Shown: positions 1 through 7,018 of the stretch, piece by piece
Numbering within the stretch: the stretch's first letter is position 1
Layout of the letters: each line of letters opens with the position of its first letter
Source: Acidobacteriota bacterium
GTDB taxonomy: Bacteria > Acidobacteriota > Terriglobia > Terriglobales > Acidobacteriaceae
DNA: 34,923 nt
Assembly: GCA_003225555.1 (NCBI GenBank)
Contig: QIAM01000015.1
Coordinates: forward strand, 1 to 34,923
Direction: 5' to 3'
Program-made: the position numbers and the translations under genes
The notes under the pieces: model-generated
What the model was told of the DNA's origin: nothing
The model's database searches: none
Seen by the model: the letters and a program-made list of their open reading frames with translations, nothing else

Positions 1-79
1 TTGGCTCCTTTCTCCGGGCCTTGGTTGGTTTGCACCACCAAAGTTTATCCCGGGGCTGGCAGCCGACATTGTCATGGAA
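1..79 (-). other. Leader of an unseen minus-strand gene at the window edge
   Basis: Read on the minus strand, the last 25 bases before the edge contain GAAAGGAG, a strong Shine-Dalgarno match, so a start codon may lie just outside the window. This stretch no longer reads like IS110 transposase. It may be the 5' leader of a second element that truncated the first, but the sequence alone does not prove it. Confidence 0.35.
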
Positions 80-658
80 TCAATTACGCCTGATAACAGC
101 AGTTCGTCCCGCCTTTGACGGGTGTAGCCGGGCAGAGACAAGGCTTGCAGTGCCTTCTGCCCAGTTGCAGTCCACAGACCTCGGCCTCGCCGCAGTGCGT
201 GATTGAGCGCTATGGCTTGCAATGTGTTCTGTACTCGCGTTCGTATCTTCACGCACTGATGACGGTCACTGATGACGGTCCCGCAGCAGGGTTCGTAAAT
301 CGCGCTGCTCGATCGACGGCATCCAGATCTCAGGAAAGCCATCCTTCCTCATCAACAGGTCCAACATCAGCCGGGCATCCCGCCGATCATGCTTCTGTTT
401 TCTGGTCTCGGCTGCCCGAATCTTCGCCGGATGACCCACCCGGCACACGATTCCCAACTCTTCCAGTAGTTCCAAAAACCACTGCATGGCTCCGGTGGCT
501 TCGATGCCCACCACCACCGGACCTTCCAAGGCAGCGTAAAACTTTCGCACTTCATTGCCTTCATGGCTCAGTGTCTTCTCGGTGAACTCGCCCGTCTCCG
601 TGTCCACCATCGCAATGGACTGTTGCTTTGCATGTAGATCGCATCCTAGAATCTTCAT
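80..658 (-). pseudogene. IS110-family transposase, truncated and frameshifted
   Basis: The first 130 residues from the ATG at 658 match the DEDD N-terminal domain of IS110-type transposases: the start MKILGCDLHAKQQSIAMVD, then GIEATGAMQWF, then KHDRRDARLMLDLL. The frame stops at 266-268 just after RTLLRDRHQ. A 13-base tandem duplication (255-267 and 268-280) causes the stop. Removing one copy restores the family-like reading RTRVQNTLQAIALNHALRR, then LPGYTRQRRDELLL, down to about position 80. Family resemblance fades there, and the rest of the DEDD domain and the C-terminal Ser-containing transposase domain are absent. The element is therefore dead for two reasons: a frameshift and a 3' truncation. 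IS110 elements lack classical terminal inverted repeats, so I cannot fix its ends. The family call is by motif. Confidence 0.85.
255..280. repeat. 13-bp perfect tandem duplication inside the transposase
   Basis: The 13-mer actgatgacggtc occurs twice back to back (255-267, 268-280). Thirteen is not a multiple of three, so the second copy shifts the minus-strand frame and brings a TGA directly after the RDRHQ codons. Deleting one unit rejoins the two halves of the transposase. Confidence 0.95.
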
Positions 659-827
659 CTCGGCCTCCTTCGTCCCGAGCTTTTTGGTTGGATACCGTAA
701 AGTCTACTCGGGTCATCGCGAGGCCGACGTTGTTATGTCATCAGCTATCGGGAAGGGCCGATATGCCGCCAGCAAATTGCTGCAAGACCCTTTCGATTCT
801 ATGATGAACACTTGCAGCCGAGGCCTC

Positions 828-1142
828 ATGAGTAATGGTGAAAACCAAGATCGGGAGCGCTATCTCCGAGACCGAATCGCAACCATCGTGCAGGCACACG
901 AGCCAGCCAGACGTAAACACCCCACGAATGAAGAGATCCAGATACTCCGACGCGCGGTGGGGCGTCTCGATCAACTGATAGCGGATGCCGCAGCGGACGA
1001 GGAAGCTCGATGCAGACGGGCAAAGGAAGAGGAAGCCCAAGCGCTTCGGATCGCAGCCGCACGGCTCGATCAGCTACTAACGGACATCGCAACGAAGGAA
1101 ACTGCACTCGAATTGAAGCTGCGGCACCCGCGCAAGAAGTGA
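828..1142 (+). CDS. Small charged helical hypothetical protein with internal repeat
   Basis: From the ATG at 828 this encodes about 104 residues rich in Ala, Arg and Glu with no signal peptide or membrane segment. It contains two related segments of about 20 residues: AVGRLDQLIADAAADEEA near residue 45 and IAAARLDQLLTDIATKETA near residue 80. They share the core RLDQL(I/L)xD, which suggests an internal duplication within an amphipathic coiled coil. The frame is open further upstream (ATGs at 735, 801 and 804), but those overlap the transposase leader. None of the starts has a convincing ribosome site. The family is unknown to me. Accessory neighbours make it a plausible cargo or orphan gene, and it could also be a chance frame. 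Confidence 0.5.
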   Translation: MSNGENQDRERYLRDRIATIVQAHEPARRKHPTNEEIQILRRAVGRLDQLIADAAADEEARCRRAKEEEAQALRIAAARLDQLLTDIATKETALELKLRHPRKK

Positions 1143-1206
1143 TATCGTCTTCAAGAATGGTGACTAGCCGGGAGTTTGAACCAGCGTAGGAGTTTAGACG
1201 TTTCAG

Positions 1207-1266
1207 CCTGAGCGCTGCCAAGCCTCACTTGTGACTCACTCTGGTTTCCGTCGTCGTCGCTGGTCC
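1207..1266 (+). repeat. Dispersed direct repeat, copy A
   Basis: This 60-bp segment starts CCTGAGCGCTGCCA and matches 4818-4874 in the same orientation, apart from one A/G difference, a 3-bp TCG difference in the TCGTCG run, and slight drift at the 3' end. The flanking sequences are unrelated, so the homology has sharp borders. The copies bracket 3.55 kb containing the Tat-exported pseudogene and the haloperoxidase. Confidence 0.9.
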
Positions 1267-1664
1267 CCGCTTTCAGGAGTTGGTGCGCCGCATGAACTTC
1301 CCGCAATAGTCGTCGAGCCCCCTGCTCCCGCGCATGTGCGCCCCGCCCCCGCGCATATGCATAGACGCATGTCGCGACCTTGAAGCCTACCTAGCGCCAC
1401 TCCCGCGATAAGGTGTAGGTACATCAGCTGTCCCCATTCAGCATGTTATGAAACTAGTTTCCGTCTTGAGAGGGATTACCACTGGTTTGTCCATCACTTT
1501 TTGTGACGGATCTAAATTTGCGTATTGACAGATGTGTATCGTTGGATGCAGAATTCGCTGGTTCTCTCCCACGGAGTTCGTCGGAGAAAGGAACGCTCAC
1601 TTCCAGGATTCACCGCTAGTCCTAACTCACTTGCTGCCCAGGCCACTGGGCAAAGGAGGACTGC
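1267..1664. other. Intergenic region, no gene seen
   Basis: About 400 bp between repeat copy A and the Tat-signal gene. I see no reading frame with a credible start. It presumably carries the promoter of the gene at 1665, whose ribosome site AAAGGAGG lies at about 1651-1658. Confidence 0.5.
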
Positions 1665-2552
1665 ATGAGTATTTCACGTCGGAAATTTATTGGGACTTCG
1701 GCCGGCGCTGCTGGCATCGGTCTGGCACTGAGTTCTGCACCCCAGCCCCTACTTGCGGCACAGGATACAGCCCATGGAGCAGATGGGGCGTGTCCAGCAT
1801 TACCGCAGCCGATTCCACATACCATTGCCACTCCATTTGGCACAACCATCCACTTCTTTTTCCCCGGTCCGGTCGAGGGCGATCCTAACAATTCCGATGC
1901 AGGTCATGATCCTTCGGTGATCACTGATTTCAGTGGCATCATCGGCCAGGCTGATCTGGACATGACTGGAACGGGCACAGACTTCGAAAGTCGCGACACC
2001 GCTCCCTATGATTTTCACGCTGACATGCGCTTTATGGATGGCGAGTTCGTTGCCGCGGACGGCGAAAGGCATAGAGGCGCCTTCGCCTTTGTATGACTCG
2101 ACAGCCTTCCGGCAGCAAGCCCGTTGGGCTTGCACTCGTACGATCCTGGAGTCTTGCAAACACTTGCTTTGTGGATCGTTCGGATTCCGAGAGGCGGCGC
2201 GGCGGCCGACTTGGATGCGGGCACGGCCGAGCTTCATGTAAGAAACGTCTGCTCGGTATTCGATGCCTTCACGGTTGACAACAGCCTGACGCCCTCCCAT
2301 CCCCTAGGCAATATCGTAAGTGCGGTTATCAATTCTCTCGACATTCGCTGGAGTGGCGTGACCCGGAGCATTATCGGATTCAGTGATCCGACCAACCAGT
2401 TCTCGGGTGACTTCTTTGAGAGCTCTGCAAGTATTCACGTGGAAGCAACAACGAGGAGCAGCACCGGGCACGGTTTCCGGTTTGTTTCTTCGGCGACAAC
2501 GAAGGTTAATTTCGCTCAATTTGGCCGTGAAACGAACGGCGTGTTCTTCTGA
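1665..2552 (+). pseudogene. Tat-exported hypothetical protein interrupted by an in-frame TGA
   Basis: A strong ribosome site (AAAGGAGG) precedes the ATG at 1665. The N-terminus SRRKFIGTSAGAAGIGLAL is a twin-arginine signal with an Ala-rich h-region, cut near PLLAAQ. The mature part reads ...DFSGIIGQADLDMTGTGTD... and stops at TGA 2094-2096 after 143 codons. The same frame then continues without a shift for 152 codons (LDSLPAASPLGLHSYDPG ... GRETNGVFF) to a TGA at 2550-2552. A strong terminator follows six bases later. Composition and frame are continuous across the TGA, so this was one gene of about 295 codons. A single substitution (for example CGA or TGG to TGA) explains the break. The family is unknown to me. 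The truncated 143-residue product could still be exported. Confidence 0.7.
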
Positions 2553-2557
2553 ACAAA

Positions 2558-2591
2558 AGGAGGCTTCCCCGACAAATCGGGGAAGCCTCTT
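2558..2591 (+). terminator. Rho-independent-type terminator
   Basis: A perfect 12-bp stem AGGCTTCCCCGA / TCGGGGAAGCCT (2561-2572 and 2577-2588) has a CAAA loop and extends by a few outer pairs. AAAA lies upstream and a short pyrimidine-rich CTTC follows. It begins six bases after the stop of the upstream gene. Confidence 0.8.
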
Positions 2592-3023
2592 CAACTGCTT
2601 GTTTCTCCCAGGACGTGACGGTCAGGCCCACAGGTGAAGTAAGGGCAAGCTTTGTCGCTCATCGTTGGTGCGATGTGGGAAGTGAAGTATGGTCGTACCT
2701 AGTCCATTAATCTTTCATCCCTACTCACCACAGTGACCCTAAAGATAGTTGGGGGAATTGGTTTCAGTGTTTGTTGTGCTCATCTCGAGTATTGCCGCGG
2801 TGAGAGTTCTTTCGCGCGATTGAGAGACAGCAATGAGTTATCGACAGGAAACGTGCGCGAGTGTGTGGTGCCTTCGCAGCTGGCTTTCTTGGGACTGTCG
2901 TGGCGGAGAGTCCTACGAAGAAGATGGCAGCGCCCCTTCCACGACACAATAGCGGTCTGCTCGTCACAAACCATGCGTGTGTGGCAACACGCTTCGAGTG
3001 ATGTCATTTCGCAGGAGGATGCA
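2592..3023. other. Upstream region of the haloperoxidase gene
   Basis: About 430 bp without a credible separate gene. The haloperoxidase frame is open back to 2733, but that stretch lacks a ribosome site and reads unlike protein, so I treat it as leader and promoter DNA. Confidence 0.5.
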
Positions 3024-4703
3024 ATGAAGCCAGTCACGAAAGTGGACACGAGCGAGAACAGCAACACCCGTCCGGAGACAGCGGAGAGCCTCAACCACTC
3101 ATATGAACGATCGAGCGGCTTGGCGAGACGATCGTTTCTGGGCGGCGCCGCCGCGGCCGTTGCTGCCACCTTCGTAAGCCTACCAGCGTCAGCCCAAACG
3201 GACGCGATCGAGGCCGCCGGTCCGGAGCGTCGTCACCAGGCCTTTCAAAAACGGCTCAACGCTGCAATTCATGAGCGGAATATCCGTACAGCTCCTCACC
3301 GTTCCAACGGAGATGAGGATCGGTATGCCAGCAAGATCGCCAACTTTTCGAAGGCGCTGCCGCACAATGCTCTGGGCGAGGTCGATTTGGGCGCATATGG
3401 GGCTCTGCTTGACGCTTTGTCCAGCGGCAAGTCTGCCGATTTTGAGGCCATTCCGCTCGGGGGCACGGCCAAACTGGTGAATCCGCAGGCCGCAAACACT
3501 TTCATGCTCGAAGGCGCCGATTCGCACGCACTCGGCACGCGCATCGTGCCAGTCTATGCCGGCAATGAACAGGGCAGCGAGATGGCCGAAGATTACTGGA
3601 TGGCTCTTGCCCGCGACGTGGCCTTCGCGGATTTTGAAACTGATCCCACCATCGCAGCCGCGGTAGCGGACCTCAGCGCCTTTCCCGGATACACGGGACC
3701 GAAACCGGTCACGCCCGCCACGATCTTCCGCGGCGACACTCCGGCCGACTTGAATGGCCCATACATCTCTCAATTTCTGTGGCAAAACCTTCCCTACGGA
3801 GCCATGGTCCTCCATCAGCAGATCAACACCAACATCGCCGGCGATGACCACATGACGACCTACAGCGAGTGGCTGAACATTCAGAATGGAGTTCCGCCCT
3901 CGAGTGCCAACCAACTGGATTCGACACCGCGCTACATTCGCAACTTGCGTGACCTCGCTGCCTGGGTCCATACCGATCATCCCTATGAAGCCGGTTTGAA
4001 TGCCGCTTTGATCCTGCTGGGCATGAAAGCGCCATTCGACGCCAACAATCCTTATGGTGGTCTTACCAAGCAATCCGGTTTCGCCAGCTTTGGTACTCCC
4101 CACATACTGGATTTAGTCGGCGGGACGTGTGCGGCGGCGTTGTGCGGAGGTTGGTTTCAGAAATGGCTCGTGCATCGGCGGGTGCGTCCCGAGGCCTACG
4201 CCGGCAACGTCCACAATCACGTCACCGGAGCGGCTCAGTATCCGTTGCCCGCGAGGCTCTTGTCTTCGCCCGTGCTGAGTGCCGTCTTCGGAAAGTTTGG
4301 CAGCTACCTGCTGCCTTTGGCGCATGCGGAAGGCGGCCCTTCTCATCCTTCATTCCCTGCCGGACACGCTTGTCTCGCCGGGGCCGCCGCCGCTGCGCTC
4401 AAGGCTTTCTTCGATGAGTCCTTTGTAATACCTAACCCGGTACAGGCGAGTCCAGACGGGCTTTCCCTGGTTCCGTATGACGGCCCGCCGCTCACCGTCG
4501 GCGGAGAATTAAACAAACTGGCCGCCAACATTGCGCGTGGCCGAGACGCCGCCGGTGTGCACTGGCGCAGCGACGGCATTGGAGGACTCTTGCTGGGCGA
4601 GGCGGTCGCAATCGCCGTCCTCCGTGACCGGCGGGCCAATTACAGCGAGGACTTCACGGGATTCAGTCTCACCAGGTTTGACGGTAAAACGATCACCATT
4701 TGA
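3024..4703 (+). CDS. Vanadium-dependent haloperoxidase (PAP2-like), Tat-exported
   Basis: The ATG at 3024 is preceded by GCAGGAGG, giving 559 residues. A twin-arginine signal lies at about residues 33-60 (ARRSFLGGAAAAVAATF...ASAQ), so export of a folded enzyme is expected. The vanadate-binding motifs of the family are in order: K380 and R388 in KWLVHRRVRPEAYAG, H441 and H448 in GPSHPSFPAGHACLAG, and R507 and H513 in ARGRDAAGVHWRSDG. The R-x5-H spacing matches the Arg/axial-His pair of known enzymes. Such enzymes use H2O2 to oxidise halides and halogenate organics. The residue before the GH pair is Ala, where fungal chloroperoxidase has Ser. The nearest neighbour is the Tat-signal pseudogene. 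A membrane-free PAP2-type acid phosphatase is the main alternative, but the length and the RPE motif favour haloperoxidase. Confidence 0.88.
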   Translation: MKPVTKVDTSENSNTRPETAESLNHSYERSSGLARRSFLGGAAAAVAATFVSLPASAQTDAIEAAGPERRHQAFQKRLNAAIHERNIRTAPHRSNGDEDRYASKIANFSKALPHNALGEVDLGAYGALLDALSSGKSADFEAIPLGGTAKLVNPQAANTFMLEGADSHALGTRIVPVYAGNEQGSEMAEDYWMALARDVAFADFETDPTIAAAVADLSAFPGYTGPKPVTPATIFRGDTPADLNGPYISQFLWQNLPYGAMVLHQQINTNIAGDDHMTTYSEWLNIQNGVPPSSANQLDSTPRYIRNLRDLAAWVHTDHPYEAGLNAALILLGMKAPFDANNPYGGLTKQSGFASFGTPHILDLVGGTCAAALCGGWFQKWLVHRRVRPEAYAGNVHNHVTGAAQYPLPARLLSSPVLSAVFGKFGSYLLPLAHAEGGPSHPSFPAGHACLAGAAAAALKAFFDESFVIPNPVQASPDGLSLVPYDGPPLTVGGELNKLAANIARGRDAAGVHWRSDGIGGLLLGEAVAIAVLRDRRANYSEDFTGFSLTRFDGKTITI

Positions 4704-4817
4704 GCGTTCGAAAATCGCTGGGAACCTCGGTGTCAGCCGGCAGCGAACTATCTCGGGCCCCTCGAAGTTGCGATTAATTGCCCAGGGAGGAATCTGCTCT
4801 CGCTTCCCTGCCACTCA

Positions 4818-4874
4818 CCTGAGCGCTGCCAGGCCTCACTTGTGACTCACTCTGGTTTCCGTCGTCGCTGGGTC
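4818..4874 (+). repeat. Dispersed direct repeat, copy B
   Basis: This is the second copy of the repeat at 1207-1266, in the same orientation, and it ends TCGTCGCTGGGTCC. It stops five bases before the stop codon of the convergent PilZ-like gene, so this edge lies at the 3' end of a resident gene. Confidence 0.9.
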
Positions 4875-4878
4875 CTGC

Positions 4879-6282
4879 TTACTCATTAAGACTCTTTGCC
4901 AGAGCATTCAAACCGCCTTCCAGCTTGAGCCGCCAGCGTTCGGTGGAGAGTCTCGCCAGATGCTCGAGGGAGTGCTCGAAAGCCTGCAAAGCATTCGCTG
5001 CCTGGCCTTTCAGTGACTCGGAAACCGAGGCGACGATTCCATTCTGCACAACCTTCATGTTTTCGGTCTCCGCTTCCAGCTGATCGCCGAGCGCTTTGAT
5101 GCTGCGTGCTGTCAATTCCTCGAGGATCTCATTCGCCAGATTCTCGAATTGGCTGCGCGCTTCCTTCACGGTCTCGCTGGACATCCGGCTCAGGCGATGG
5201 TCCAGGCCTGATTCCAGGCAGCGCGTAGATTCGTCCAGTTTCGCGATGCGAGTGTCGAGATATTCAACCTGTTCCTGCAAACGCGAAGATTCTGACGCAA
5301 CCGATGTTCGAAGTTGTTCCAAGTCTCCGCGGCGCGCATCGTGCTCGGCATTCAAGTTATGTTGGAGGAACTGCAGAAGCTCTTCGCTCAAGCGTTGGAG
5401 GGAGTTGCCCCCGTCCAGTAACTTCTGGTGAAAATCTTCCAGACCGCGACGCAGGTACTCGCGGGTGTTCTCGGAGATGTGCGCGGAAATTTCCTGTGCG
5501 CGTTTCTCGACGACTTTAAGTTCCTCCACGACCCTGCACAGGAAATTTTCGTAGCTTTCGGTGGTTCGCTGGTCAATCGTAGCCTTGGCTGATTCCAGCA
5601 AATGCACGGACTGTTGGCGCGCCTCGTCCAGAACTCTTGGTCCCAGATCCTTTCGCAGGCGTAACTCGAGCTGTTGTTCGAGCTCAGGAGGAATACTCGA
5701 GAGCGAAACCTCAAAGCGGCTAGGATTCGCTTCTCGTTGCGCCACCCGCTCCTTGAGCGCCATGACCTCAGCCTGGAGCGGGCGTACTTGTTCTGCAATC
5801 ATCTTCCTCATCTGTGCTTCCAATTGCCAGGCGACGCGATCAAGCACGGCTTCCGAGGGCAGGCTTCCTTGGCCGGACAACTGGTGAGGGGTCAAAGTGT
5901 TCATGGACTTGAGAATCTGGGGAGCCCTCGGCGGCGCCACTGGCGCCGGAAGCACCCAATCTTTAGGACAATTTCTCAAGCCCCAGAAATTTTCGGGGCG
6001 GTCGAGCTTCGCTCCCAGTCTCCAGCTCCGGTGATCTAAGCCGAGCGGCTGGCATGTGACCACATGTGCTGTAGTCTCGCGGCCGTCCTTGCTGTGAAGG
6101 TTCAGAGGAACACCGGTGTCGAGCTTGACCCGTGTCAGCATTGCACAACCATGTGCGTTGACTACCAGGGTTTCACACACCTCTGAGAAGTGCGTTCCTT
6201 CCAGGCTGGTAACCAGGATCTGGACTGCGGTCGGCACTCTCGAACTGCGCCGAAGGATTGCGGGGCCAACTTCGTTGTGCAT
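4879..6282 (-). CDS. PilZ-like domain protein with long coiled coil
   Basis: 467 residues from the ATG at 6282. Residues about 9-105 resemble a divergent PilZ domain. The RRSSRVPT start recalls the RxxxR c-di-GMP switch, and VVNAHGCAM stands where the (D/N)xSxxG motif normally lies, with the Ser position not conserved. A Pro-rich linker (APVAPPRAPQ) follows. From about residue 150 to the end the protein is a highly charged heptad-like coiled coil (VMALKERVAQRE, LEQLRTSVASESSRLQEQV, ETVKEARSQFENLANEI). There is no signal peptide or membrane segment. A cytoplasmic scaffold responding to a nucleotide signal is plausible but inferred. Binding is uncertain because the second PilZ motif is atypical. 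The ribosome site before this ATG is weak. Confidence 0.7.
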   Translation of the reverse strand: MHNEVGPAILRRSSRVPTAVQILVTSLEGTHFSEVCETLVVNAHGCAMLTRVKLDTGVPLNLHSKDGRETTAHVVTCQPLGLDHRSWRLGAKLDRPENFWGLRNCPKDWVLPAPVAPPRAPQILKSMNTLTPHQLSGQGSLPSEAVLDRVAWQLEAQMRKMIAEQVRPLQAEVMALKERVAQREANPSRFEVSLSSIPPELEQQLELRLRKDLGPRVLDEARQQSVHLLESAKATIDQRTTESYENFLCRVVEELKVVEKRAQEISAHISENTREYLRRGLEDFHQKLLDGGNSLQRLSEELLQFLQHNLNAEHDARRGDLEQLRTSVASESSRLQEQVEYLDTRIAKLDESTRCLESGLDHRLSRMSSETVKEARSQFENLANEILEELTARSIKALGDQLEAETENMKVVQNGIVASVSESLKGQAANALQAFEHSLEHLARLSTERWRLKLEGGLNALAKSLNE

Positions 6283-6565
6283 GTCACTGTGCCTTGCTGT
6301 TCCGAGGAATTAGGTGCCAGTCGGCCAGTGCAAGCACCACGTAGTTCCCACCTTAACTCCAAATTGGTCTGTAACTGAAAAGTCGAAAGGGTCGTGGCCG
6401 GAGTGTCCACTGGTACAGTATTTGCACGGACTTTGGTAACGACCTGCAGGGTGAGTCAAACAAGCCGCGCATCAGAGATTCCCAATCAGTGCTCCTAGTG
6501 TCGTCGTTGCCTCTGAGACCAATCTAGTTTGGCGATAAATCGCCACTCATTGAGAAGGAGGTCCT

Positions 6566-6862
6566 ATGCGCTTTGCCATGGTGATCTTGTTTATTCTGCT
6601 GTGCCCGACGATGCCCACAGGGTTCATCTGGACGAAGACGACAGCGAGAAGGAGCGAGCAGCCGACGCGCGACTCTCACACCGAGCGTAGGAACGAGGTG
6701 TCTGTCCGGCGATTCGGTGATACGGCCATCCTCACAGGCATTCTCACTACCAAGTCACAAAAGGAGAACTCGCGGGATGCGACTACGGTGGTGTTCGTGC
6801 GGAGTTCAGGCAAGTGGAAGATAGCATCAGCGCAATGGAGCCCAGTTGAGGACAAGAAGTAG
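6566..6862 (+). CDS. Short NTF2/DUF4440-like protein with leader peptide, probably N-truncated domain
   Basis: 98 residues behind a near-perfect ribosome site (AGAAGGAGGT, seven bases before the ATG). Residues 1-20 form a hydrophobic leader (MRFAMVILFILLCPTMPTG). The remainder, VSVRRFGDTAILTGILTTK...TTVVFVRSSGKWKIASAQWSPV, resembles the last strands of SnoaL/DUF4440 domains (RxYGDTAVVTG ... V..R..G.W.i...Q). Members of that family are usually 120-160 residues with an N-terminal helical half, which is missing here, so the gene looks like an internal deletion that joined a secretion leader to the C-terminal half. A functional small periplasmic protein is possible. Confidence 0.6.
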   Translation: MRFAMVILFILLCPTMPTGFIWTKTTARRSEQPTRDSHTERRNEVSVRRFGDTAILTGILTTKSQKENSRDATTVVFVRSSGKWKIASAQWSPVEDKK

Positions 6863-7018
6863 AGGCGATATGTCCAGAAAAACAGGCTCCCCGGAAGTAT
6901 CCGCACTTGGCATCTCAAGGGAGCGGCACTGCATTACTGCTGGATAGTGGACAAAGCGGCACTCGACCCTGGTCGTTGTTGGCGCAAAATCGCTTACACT
7001 TATCGATCGGGACTCTCT

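Noticed and set aside
3189..4103. Long minus-strand reading frame (304 codons)
   Set aside because: It lies antisense inside the haloperoxidase gene, whose motifs are clear; no domain in the antisense product.
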